Assembly (NCBI RefSeq): GCF_008831285.2
Contig: NC_045146.1
Location: 22,089,703 to 22,153,702, forward strand
Direction: 5' to 3'
Length of the DNA stretch: 64,000 nucleotides
From: Nymphaea colorata
Lineage: Eukaryota; Streptophyta; Magnoliopsida; Nymphaeales; Nymphaeaceae
Positions 37,048-47,332 of this stretch are shown in pieces; position 1 is the stretch's first letter, and each line of letters starts with the position of its first letter. Below the pieces are notes generated by a model. The model ran no database searches. It saw only the letters and a list, made by a program, of their open reading frames with translations, and had not been told where the DNA came from. The position numbers were made by a program, and so were the translations under genes.

Positions 37048-37751
37048 TATGCATGTACTCAGGTAGTGTATATTCTTTTTTCTCTTTCTCTCATGTACTT
37101 TTTGGTGGGGAAAGGGTGTATCTGCATGTGTGGACATGTCAAGGTATGCGTACAAGCTCCCCAAATACTACCCACATGTAGGAAATACAAAAATGATGCA
37201 TAAACTAGCTTTACCATGACAGCGTGAACAATTTAGCAAGACCACAATTTCGATGCAGTTTTGGCTCATTGATAGGATCATTTTTTCTGCTTAAGAACTG
37301 GAAGGCCTTTCCTTTGCTATTTCCTTTGGCCTACCCACAATCTTACAATTGTGCGCATAAACTGAGATCATTTATGGTACTGGCTATTTTGTCATAAAAA
37401 TCTCTAATCAAAGTCTCTTTTGAGTTTCATAGTCGAACCCAGAATAACTGCTTTTCGTTGGAGGCTTGGAGCTAGTAACCCTGCCATCTTAGTCTTATGT
37501 AATATGTGGATACATTTCTTTGGGATTGTCAGGTGATTTTTCATTCTAAATGCTCTATGACCATAGGAAACTCTTCTTTTATCGCCATCATCTTCATCAA
37601 TGATGTCTTGCTTCTTGTTGTTTACTTGTTAGTCAAAGTTGACTACTTGCTTTCATTATCTTTTGTGGGATAATGAAATTCAGCCTGAGTAGTTTTTCCA
37701 TTTATCATTTAGGTATGCCCATTGTGCTATGCGGAGGTATTCGGTTCATGA
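31500..37751 (+). CDS. RING-H2 E3 ubiquitin ligase, BIG BROTHER type
   Basis: Predicted E3 ligase; Arabidopsis BIG BROTHER limits organ size. I assemble seven coding exons with GT/AG borders and consistent phases: 31500-31631, 33936-34200, 34611-34690, 34792-34833, 35677-35804, 36549-36657 and 37713-37751, giving 264 aa (BB has 248). The N-terminal half is low-similarity, with a possible ubiquitin-interacting-like helix (ELQLAIDESLAIALQEAE). DDIDPDSMTYEELLFVGEA and GLFSRNNKREE match the conserved region before the RING. The RING-H2 reads CVIC..., then LPCQHLYHADCATRW and CPLC, with all eight metal ligands, and the protein ends AEVFGS. The first intron (2.3 kb) carries repeat-like DNA; several introns carry CT/GA microsatellites. 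No lesion seen. Confidence 0.9.
35381..37044. repeat. GA/CT microsatellites in RING gene introns
   Basis: Three separate dinucleotide tracts: (AG)n at 35381-35401, (CT)n at about 36266-36295 and (CT)n at about 37012-37044. The first two lie in or next to introns around exons 4-6; the third is in the last intron. Confidence 0.9.
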
Positions 37752-38728
37752 CACTAAAGGATCTTCATCTTCTGCTCTATTATGACAATGTTCATGTTGT
37801 CTTTGTAATTTCTGTGAATCAAGTATTTTAGACAATTCTCGTGAAAGTATGTGAAGCTTGCTTCATCTCTGATCCTTGGTCAAGCTCGATGACTTGGTAT
37901 ACGAGGTAGTAGCACCACGTTGGATGTTAGGGAAATCTAATAAGCATTGATACTCTGGGTACGTGTGTATGTGTTTGTGTGTGTGCATGCGTGCCAATCT
38001 ATTTTCATTTGCCTGCATTTTGGATCATAAGGAGCAACCAACATCTTCTAAGCCCCTGATCTTCCTGCAACTGTCGTCTATTTACATCTCTTGTCATGAA
38101 TATCCAAATAAGAAAATTTGAGTGGCGAACAGCTGCATCCAAATGTCCAAACATTAGACTTGTACAATTGCATCCATATATGCCTGTGGTCTCCAATCTG
38201 CGTGGGATCAAGAAAACATTAGTCATATGTTCGGTTTAAATTTACATGCCCTGCTGCTGGTGAGCCATCCACGCCTTTTGAGAATACTACGATGGCCATG
38301 AACCTTACCTTCAAAAAGAAACTTAATCGTTTGGATCGTGGTCAATTAGTATTTTTCATAGATAACTTCCAGGCATTATGATTGGACAGAACACAACCAT
38401 TTTGGACCATTTTTTAAGAGCCCCTATCTTCATGAATTCCGGACCATCAATGATGTCCCGATCTGTGAAAATTAGAATCTCATGTCGTATTGATGGTAAC
38501 TAAATTTGTAAAATAGTAACTACATCACTCTACACGCATCCGTGCAGTGTGGTCTTACCATATTCTACATTACTCTACATTCACGAGAACAATGACATGT
38601 GAATTGGAATTTGCAGTCTAAGCTGTTCTTCTAGTCTATATTTTCAGTCTTTAGCTTTTGGATTATCCCAAAAAAAAAAAGCTGATGCAAGCTGTACTTA
38701 ATATTTGATTTCACTACAATAACTGTAG

Positions 38729-38818
38729 ATCACATCTGCAAATTTGGAATTTGAAGAAAATGAGAGTCCAATTAGAGTGCAAGTATATAGATATGGGCCG
38801 CCATCTGAACGCAGCCAA
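38729..38818 (+). other. Exon-like 90-bp orphan frame
   Basis: An acceptor-like AACTGTAG is followed by 30 codons (ITSANLEFEENESPIR, then VQVYRYGPPSERSQ) and a GTACGT donor-like site; reading on gives a TGA at 38828. The composition looks protein-like and the borders fit a phase 0-0 exon. I found no neighbouring exons and recognise no family. It may be a relic exon. Confidence 0.3.
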
Positions 38819-41027
38819 GTACGTCTCTGAAGAGCTGAGTTTGCTGTTCCTTTTACTGATTTATTGGGAAGCATGTACCCTTACATATGGAAAACACGTT
38901 GTGGGATTGCTTGACCTTCTCCATTGAATGTATCAATTAGGCTATATTTGTTTCCTCTTAAAACGACAGAAGAACAGGACGTTTTACTTTGCCTATTCTG
39001 AAAATAGTGAATCATATAAAGAAGATTTTACAGGTGCTTCAATAAAACCTCGAGACAGAGATTTTCTTTTTATATTATGGAGAAAATATCATGTTTGAAC
39101 ATGAACAAAGGATTCAAATATAACATATTCATAGGATAATTAATTATCTTAGATTTTCCACCTTCGCAACTTATGCACGGAGAGAACACGATTTTTTATC
39201 CTGTTCTTATATTCCCCACTGTGAATGTAGGTCTTTGCAGTTAGTTTTGTGGAAACATCAAAAGGACACCGATAAAAGAGTCCCATGTTTTAAAAGTAAA
39301 AGGTGAAAATTACGTTCAGGGCAGTGTTTCCAGAATGGGCCCAAATCAGCCGATTTGAATCAAATCAGTGTCTATTCCATAGCCATTATTTTAAGAACTG
39401 TTTATTTATTAAATTATTTTATACATTTTTTCTGTGATTTTCTAAACGTCTTTTAATGTATTTTTTGCAACTGCCACTCTATTTACAGTAATATACAAAC
39501 GCATGGATGTGACTACTTGTACGGACAGCTTGAAGCTAAGTGGAATATTTTTTTTGAAAGGAGGGGTGGTAGATGAAAATACACAAATTAATATAAATTT
39601 ATATTGAAAACCCTGTTCGGCCAAAAAAAAAAAAGAAAAAGATATCCTAGTAAGGCTCGATCCCGGGGTTCGACCTCAATTTTAAAATTTCAAAAAAAAA
39701 AAAACCAAAAAATGTCCCTGAATTCAAAGCTTCAATAGCACATGTACCAGAAAATTATTAGTTTAAACAAACCTGTTCTGTTGCGAAACGTGGAACCATT
39801 ATAGTTGATAGCCTTTTGCACAATTACGTTTCGAAAGAAAACTTTTTACACATTTATTTTAAGTTTCAATCATGCAAATATAAAACAACTTTTAATAAAC
39901 CCTACACCGCCCACTTGGCAATTGGCGCAAAATATTTAAAAGTCAAAATAAAAAGCTGAAAAATCACGTCCACACAGTTTATTTAGACAATTTTTTTTGT
40001 TTATTGGCATAGGTTTAAACAATCCAAACAATATATATATATAAGGCAGTTGTTGTATATTTTTTTAATTGCATTTTTTGTTTAATGACATTGCATGAGA
40101 TATATTTATGAGGGTGAGGATGCAATGGGGCCCCCACTCCCTTGCCCCGTTGCTCCCACCCTCATCCTTTCGGCGCCTTTCCACCTCATCGATCGTTTGC
40201 TTGTGCAAACTAAGATACGCATGTATGACTAGGATTTCTCTGTCTCCTTCTTACTCTAATCATGTTTTATTTTTTATTTTTATCAGACCATGTTAAAAAC
40301 AAGTACGTCTTTTTTCTTAGTAATTTTTGTTTGATAAAACGAAAGATTGAAGGCCTTTTTTGGAAAGGAGAAAGAAATTTTACCCACCAGACAATGTTAC
40401 TTTCTTTTTTCCCCCACTAGAGTAAAATTAAGTATGTGTATCAATCTTTACAATGAGAGTAGAATTAAGAAGTGAATGCAACAAAATGACAAGATTGGAA
40501 TTTGATTAGACTTTTAATCTTGAAACCCTTTCACATTCGCTTTTTACGCCCCTTCTTACCATCAAAATAGAAGATATAGTCACCTCTTTACTTTGAGTTT
40601 GTTACAATTAACAATATAATTTTAACTCTCGAAGCTAGAACTAAGTTGTCAAATGATATGATTTCATCAGTATTAAGTTTCATTCCCAAACAAACGCCTC
40701 CTGAAGAAATCAAAAGTGACTGTTGCCTTAATATCAAAATGTGCCTTTACTCTTCTTCTTGTTTTTCTTTTTTTTCTTCTTGTCTTTGCTTGAAACACGA
40801 GCTTAGAATCCACTCCGTTTAAGGAGCTTATCTTTCTTTCTACAAAGAAAACTAATCAACAAACAAAAACCCCAAAATGTGCATCTATATATATATATAT
40901 ATATGTGTGCACATTACGCACTTAATAATGTTTAAATCTCATCGAAGTGAATTGATATTAAATTGCCATCACTGGAGTCGGCCAGCGACACAAGATATGT
41001 GCCACTCATTTCCTTTGGTAGAGTGGT

Positions 41028-41410
41028 CAATATAAAAATGAAAGTACACTAACAATTGAAACGAATGGAGCTGATCCTCACTTTGTTGAAGAAAGATCTA
41101 AAGCTTCTCGATCTTCGTTCTTATGATGGGCTTCCTCACTCTATTGAAGAAAGATCTAAAGCTTCACGATGGACTGGTCCTCACTCTATTGAAGAAAAGA
41201 CCTAAAGCTTCTGATCTTCACAATATAAAAATGAAAGTACACTAACAATTGAAACGAATTGAGCTGATCCTCACACTATTGAAGGAAGATCTAAAGCTTC
41301 TCGATCTTCATTCTCATGCTGGGCTGATCCTCACTCTATTGAAGAAAAATCTAAACCTTCTGGATCTTCATTCTCTGCTGGGTTGATCCTCACCCCTCCT
41401 TTATGGGTGA
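41028..41410. repeat. ~60-bp imperfect tandem array with a higher-order duplication
   Basis: About five copies of a unit containing GATCCTCACTCTATTGAAG and AAAGATCTAAAGCTTC follow one another. A longer segment, CAATATAAAAATGAAAGTAC through GAAACGAAT, occurs at 41028 and again at 41221, so a ~193-bp block of several units was itself duplicated. Confidence 0.8.
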
Positions 41411-41547
41411 TGCTCGAAGAGCTGAAACTCTCTTTCTCCTTCTCTTTTTGACTCTAGGGTCTAGGGTTGCGTTGATAGAATCCAAATGTGGGCAATTTTT
41501 AACTCAATATTGCTCTCACCCATAGGACTCGTACGACTCATGAGAAT

Positions 41548-41710
41548 CGTACAAAACACAGTGGTCTGTATGCCCACCAGCTCGACCAGCTATGATACAC
41601 ATCTCTCTCTCTTTCTCTCTCTTATGCACACACCTACACTTGTAGATTTTTTAAAAACAACATGTGGTCTACATGCCCATCAACTCCACCCACTATGCTA
41701 ATCCTCCACC
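41548..41710. repeat. Diverged ~100-bp direct repeat
   Basis: Two similar segments, 'GTGGTCTGTATGCCCACCAGCTC' and 'GTGGTCTACATGCCCATCAACTC', sit about 100 bp apart, separated by a CT/CA-rich stretch. Non-coding. Confidence 0.55.
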
Positions 41711-42195
41711 CCACCTTCTCCTCCACTTGTTTTTTGTTCATGCTCAGATCTCTGTTTCATCATGCTTTTTGCTTTTGCTTTTTTTTTTTTGTTATTTTTC
41801 TCTTTTGCCGTTTACCTTTATATTTTATTACTGTTGTTTAGTGATGCATTGTCAAGGTTTTTGTGATGAATCGAGTTGATACATTACTCTACATAGAGCT
41901 CTCTAACAAAAGACTTCAACTTTGAAGCAGCAAAAAAGTATAAAAGCGACATGTACCATGCAGTATCGCTGAATTGGTTTTTGAGTGGACCTACTTAAAA
42001 AACGAAAAAAAATCCACTACCTATGTGTATTCTTGATTACATTATTCTTTACGTCATTGCACCGGCGGTAGACTATCAAATCGAACTATTCAGCTTTGAA
42101 GTCCAACCAGTTGTGCATTGCTAAACAAACATTTTAAAAATAACAAATAAATAATATATTAGAACTAATTAAAAAAAATCTAAAACTCTCGTATT

Positions 42196-42567
42196 CTAAA
42201 AACCAACCGCGACGACAGACGGCGTTCTTAAATCAGCTACCAAATTCATGAATCCGTCTGTGAAATCAAAATCAGCCAATTCAGGCCTCTGATATTTGGA
42301 TGGAACAAGGGAATCTTTGAGAGCAGCAAGGGCTCGAAATGCTTCGCTTTTGCAGATGGTGGTGTTTGATTCCTCCTCCATTTCTTCAATGTGGAGTTGT
42401 GGTGGCGTTTTGGATTTAAGCATCCTCCCAAGGTCTACCACCGGCACCGGCCACGCTTTCTTCCCGTTGGCAAAAAGCAGAAGATGACAGGCGAAGAAGT
42501 AATGCAACATTTCTCTTCTGGGTATCTTCAGCATCCCAAGGCAACGTGGGGGCACCGACAATGACAC
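42196..42567 (-). CDS. Unrecognised 123-aa frame, possible last exon of a relic gene
   Basis: The minus-strand frame reads VPPRCLGMLKIPRREMLHYF near its start and ELADFDFTDGFMNLVADL near its end, stopping at 42196. Its composition is protein-like and fairly GC-rich compared with its surroundings. Just upstream an ATATTGCAG acceptor (about 42591-42599) would extend the frame as DIKGQNGVSL. This suggests the 3' exon of a multi-exon gene. I do not recognise the family and saw no convincing upstream exon, so it could be a fragment. Confidence 0.4.
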   Translation of the reverse strand: MSLSVPPRCLGMLKIPRREMLHYFFACHLLLFANGKKAWPVPVVDLGRMLKSKTPPQLHIEEMEEESNTTICKSEAFRALAALKDSLVPSKYQRPELADFDFTDGFMNLVADLRTPSVVAVGF

Positions 42568-42599
42568 GCCATTCTGTCCTTTAATGTCTGCAATATTTG

Positions 42600-44600
42600 T
42601 TGGTTCAATCTTCTATCTTCGTTACTGCTTTTCTTTATATATTTGTGTTAATGTGAGTTGTATCAATAGTGAATAAGAATGATGATTAGTATAGCGGCTT
42701 GGTCTTGTGGAAACTTACGGAAGCTTTTTCATTAAGCATGAGATAATAGTCTTAAGAAATGATCCTCAATAGATACAGATACAGTAATAGGTTCATGCCA
42801 TCAAAGACAAAATGCTGCTATCTTTGAAGGAGTTGGCAAAATACTGCTATTTTTGAAGGAGTTGGTGCAATAGATGGGATAGAAGCTGGTAGATGGCTAG
42901 TTTTCATTTCAAGCTTTTAAAACGTCAACTTGTTGTATTGCAAAAGATGAGAGTATCGATTTGTAAGTTGAAAGTATATCAAAAATGTCGTCTCGATCAT
43001 GCAGGTAAAGCAGGCCTGTTACCCTAGAGAGCTCGGAGGAAGGATTGAAGCTTTGTTTCGCTTGTCAAACGGTAAGATGAAATGCTCTTCTTGTTCATCC
43101 AACAAATAGATGAGATGTTGTTGCTCCGTAAACCACACAAATTAGGATCAACTTAAAACCAGCTAGTAGACCAAATGATTTACTACCCAAATTCTATGAA
43201 AATTTTAGCTACAAAAGGAAACATAATATATATATATATATTATGTGCAACAACAGAAAACAAAATGAATCTTAACAGGATAAAAAGTTAATCACTTTAT
43301 ATTTATATTTATGTTGAAACTTATTTTCCCCAGGCCACATTTTAGGACCATATTGGAGATGTCCTTAGAGGTGGCTTTCGATGGCTTTAAACCAAAGGGT
43401 GTATATCCTTGGTTGTCTAGTAAAGCGTGTGTTAGACTATGTAGTACTGTAGATAATTATGATGGAAAACTACGGTTTTTTTGTATAGCAAGTCCAAGTC
43501 AATGCACCTAGTTTAATAATCGGCAATAGGTAGAATAATAAGGCTTAATAAACAGTTATACGACTGTTTCTCTATATGTGGACTTTTAAAATATAAAACC
43601 GATTGCTATTTAAAATTTTTCTCTGAAAGTATTCAATGGTGAATGATTAATGATAAGAAATGTGTTCAACAATCTATGAGGAGAAAAATAAAACTGACAG
43701 AAGTTAAATGAAAGGACAGCATAAGACACCCTCCTCTCTTATGCCTTTGACACACAAGTCCTCTAATCATACTAGCGATTCACACAATGTTGTAAAAAAT
43801 GGTTATCAAAGTTGTCATATTAACCAATATTTCATGTATCCTTTTATTTTCAATTAAAAACAATTTGGGTTTTCAGGGGCATAATTCAAAATGCATTGAA
43901 ACTGATTATTTTCCAGGTTTTTCTTATTTTTCATTAAAATCTAACAATTTAAAAAAAAAGAGAGAGAGAACGGTTTAAGAAAAAACGCAACAAAAAAAAA
44001 ATTATTAGACAGAGTGAAACATGAAGTAAGTACCCATCACTTTAGTGGTAAATGAAATCTAAATCAGAGCCCAAGCAAAAGCAATAGTGGTGTTAGATTG
44101 CCCTTCATCACATCAATGATTGCCATTTATTTAAGAGACCCCACTTGTTCAGGTCTTGAAAGAAATCATGAGAAACCAATTACTCAAAAAATTTACTGAA
44201 GAACTGCATCAGTAAAAACTTTAATAGGACGACTAGCATTTTGAAGGTTGTTGATTAATTTATCTTTCCTTTTTTATGTTGGAAGTTTGACTACATAGAC
44301 TTGATAACATGCTCTTCTTAATGAAAATTTGCCATTACTTTATCACGTCAAGCAAACATTTATGAGAGCAGATTGTTTGTTATGGCATTCTATAAAAGTA
44401 AATGAGACAAACGAGGCTGGCCCAGTGAAAGGCAAGAGGAAATTGGACCTTTTACCTTTGTTTTTACCAGTCTTTGGCCTCTTATTGTGAATTTAGGATA
44501 AACTGATCTTAGAAATCACATTATAACATTAGGACGAACACAGAAATTAGAAATAGCATATAAAGTGGGAATGTAATCTAAAATGAGGGTATTTGAAAAA
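42600..44600. other. AT-rich intergenic region
   Basis: No recognised gene. A tandem duplication of about 30 bp (GCTATCTTTGAAGGAGTTGG-like) occurs at 42815-42865, and an (AT)n run at about 43224-43241. Confidence 0.5.
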
Positions 44601-45342
44601 TCATTCGTTTTGGAGTATATCTGAATTATCGAGGAATGATTGGGGGCTCCTTGAAGAAAAGGCGCGCTCTTTTATCAGGCACCGTGGTCTCCTGTACTGA
44701 AGCTCAGAGAGAGAGAGAAAGTGTAGGACTAGGGCTCTGCCGGAGGATTCTTCCTCTTCGTGAAGTTCCGGGATTGCCCCTCCGTCTTCCTCCGTCCGGC
44801 CTGTGGTACACAGGAATCGGCAGACAGGGGGACGAGGGCAACCATGGGTTCTTTCTGCGTAGTGGACTTGGGATGCGTCTGTGAGGCTGGTGGCTGTCTC
44901 CTTGTGGTGGGATGGTTCCTCTCTAAACGGCGTTTAGGGTGATGCTTCTCATCGTTGTGAATGAATTCTCGCGTGGAGGACGGATTTGGGGTGTCGTTTC
45001 GGCTGTTGCTGATGGGTATTTTGCGCTGAATTGGTCTTTTTCATCTCTCTCTCTCAATCGATGCTCGGATCCTTCGTATTGTGTGGAGAAGAGAGATTCT
45101 GGCTTTTTGCTCCGGCGTTGAATGAATTCTGTCGTAGGTTGTTAATTGTGGATAGTTGTGTATAGAATTACGGATGAACAGTAGTAGAGCTTGTGAATTA
45201 GCTGTGGTGGAAAACTAGCGGGAGAAAGTGGAGCTATTTTCCTCCTTTTCTTTCTTTTCTCCCTTGACTTTTGGTGGTCTAGTGGATGTAGAACTCGGGT
45301 ATAGAACTTTGATTTTCGGAAGCGTTCTTTTCCTCTTCTTTT

Positions 45343-47332
45343 ATGGGTTCGAACATATCGTGCTTCACGGAAGGAGATGGAGGTCCTCGGAGGCCCAGTT
45401 TGGGCGACATCCCCGAGAGCTGCATCGCTTCTGTGTACATGTACATGTGTCCGCCGGAAATCTGCAGACTAGCGAGCTTGAACCGGTCGTTCAGAGGCGC
45501 GGCGTCCGCTGATTTCTTGTGGGAGTCGAAGTTGCCGGCGAATTATCGTTATCTGCTGAAGAAATTGTTCTTGGATGATTTGGGAAGTCGCACAAAGAAG
45601 GAGATTTACGCGGTCCTGTCTCAGCCAAACTCCTTTGATGGCGGCACCAAGGTCTGTCCTTGCTTCTGCTCTCTTCTTCCTTGTCTTGATTCGGCTTCTG
45701 CGGTTACTTAGTTGTATAATTAGGATTTTTTGGGGAATTTTTCCACGATGTTGGTTTCTGTTCGATTTCCTAGATATGGTTTCTCCAATTTTTCTTTTCA
45801 ATTTTAAAATTGGTTTATTTCAATTTTGAGTTAATATTCGGTTGGTCTGCTCAGAAAGTTTGGCTGGAGAAAGCAACAGGTGCTGTGTGCTTGTCTATCT
45901 CTTCAAAGGCGTTGTCAATAACGGGGATTGAGGATCGTAGATACTGGAATTACATTCCTAGCGAGGAATCTAGGTGAGTCTTCAACTTTATTTGCAAAGG
46001 TTAAAACATGTTAAGTAGAGAAAATGCAGTTTCGCTAGATAAATAACTGTAATGTTTTCTTTTAAGAAACCTTTTTATATAAGATTGAGATGGATGCGTT
46101 ATAATTCATGAATAAAGGAAAAACCTCTGTTTTTACTGGATGTTCTTTGTTCGCAAACTCGTGCACAAGATTGAGATGGAAGCGCGGCACCTATAGGTGA
46201 GGAAAGAACCTGTTTGTTATGATTAAAAGTGTTTGGTCTTTGGCAAAACCCACCTCTCTCTGTCTCTCTCTCTCTCTCTCCACGCATACACGCACACGCA
46301 CACGCACACGAATAAAGTCTGCTAACCGATCTGATATACAATCAGACACGGGATGCTAAAGGCACTCTGAATCTGCTATAACAGTTAGTTCCTACCATTG
46401 GATATGAGGACACGGGCAAATGGCTAAAATAATGGGATTTAATTTTTAATAAGATCGGTGAAAGGAAGTATCGAAATTCGAGTTCGTCAAGTGGTCTTAT
46501 GAATGCCTTATTATGGAGCATCTGCTTGTCTGTGAAATGCTTTAAAACCAAAGCAGCAACCAGCCAAGTTTTCTTGTGGTATTATATGATCTCGTTACGG
46601 AGACCTCTAAAAGTAGATATTTTCAAGAATCTTAGAGACTTGTCACGGAGTAGGTGGATTCTGCCCGTCTTATTAACGATTGTGTATTAAATCCTAGACG
46701 GTTCTTTCTGTTCTTCCTATGTGTGCCCAATGTCATCAATTGAGCACTCCAGCACGTCCTCCTATCTGCAATTAAGGTTCAAGACTAATACTGCAAGCTG
46801 TAGCTGCAGTTTAGCATGGCTAAATTTGATCTTATTTGGAACGTCGCCTCACAAAAGGATTCGCTATTACAGGTTCCATGTGGTTGCTTACCTTCAGCAA
46901 ATTTGGTGGTTTGAAGTCCATGGAGAGTTAGACTTCTTATTTCCAGCGGGAACATATAGTCTATACTTCAGACTTCAGCTGGGTCGTCCATCCAAAAAAT
47001 ATGGTTGGCGCCACTGTAACTTTGATCAAGTTCATGGCTGGGATCTCAAGCCCGTGAGGTTCCAGTTCTCTACCTCTGATGGCCAGCATGCCCTGTGCCA
47101 GCGCTTTCTTGAAGAGCCAGAAAGTACTCGAATTGCAGCATGTGGTGGATCCCAGATACGCGGGAACTGGATGGATCATCACGTGGGTGACTTTGTCATA
47201 GGGAACTCCGATTTGCCCACAAAGATCAAGTTCTCAATGATACAGATAGATTGCACCCACACGAAGGGAGGTCTTTGTCTTGATTCTGTACTAATAATTC
47301 CAACGGAGTTAGCCAGGAGGAAGGTCTGTTAG
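45343..47332 (+). CDS. F-box protein PP2-A type (copy 1)
   Basis: F-box proteins with a C-terminal PHLOEM PROTEIN 2 lectin-like domain are expected substrate receptors of SCF ubiquitin ligases, the PP2 part possibly binding glycans. Three exons: 45343-45651 (phase 0), 45855-45973 (phase 2) and 46873-47332, giving 295 aa. Residues ~20-62 are the F-box (DIPESCIASVYMYMCPPEIC ...). The PP2 domain runs from about 110, with [50 protein letters not shown] and QIDCTHTKGGLCLDSV. A ~700-bp GC-richer leader precedes the ATG; another ATG near 44845 opens a different frame. The start reads MGSNISCFTEG, fitting the MGA/S-N-type N-terminus (possible N-myristoylation signal). It is closest in my memory to Arabidopsis PP2-A15. 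No lesion seen. Confidence 0.93.
46256..46312 (+). repeat. CT then CA-rich microsatellite in intron 2 of F-box copy 1
   Basis: CTCTCTCTGTCTCTCTCTCT is followed by an ACGCACACGCACACG stretch. It lies within the 899-bp second intron (45974-46872). Confidence 0.85.

Larger units (their letters stand above)
37752..42195. other. Intergenic region downstream of the RING gene
   Basis: AT-rich DNA with short homopolymers and an (AT)n tract at 40885-40903. It contains an exon-like orphan frame at 38729-38818 and the tandem array at 41028-41410 (listed separately). No other gene recognised. Confidence 0.5.

Noticed and set aside
36964..37164. Arg-Glu repeat frame on the minus strand (also at 36142-36360 and 59351-59683)
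   Set aside because: Produced by translating CT/GA microsatellites; low-complexity artefact.
44636..45121. Frames in the leader of F-box copy 1 as separate small genes
   Set aside because: No similarity, CT/GA-rich leader composition and position directly before the F-box ATG make a long 5' UTR more likely.
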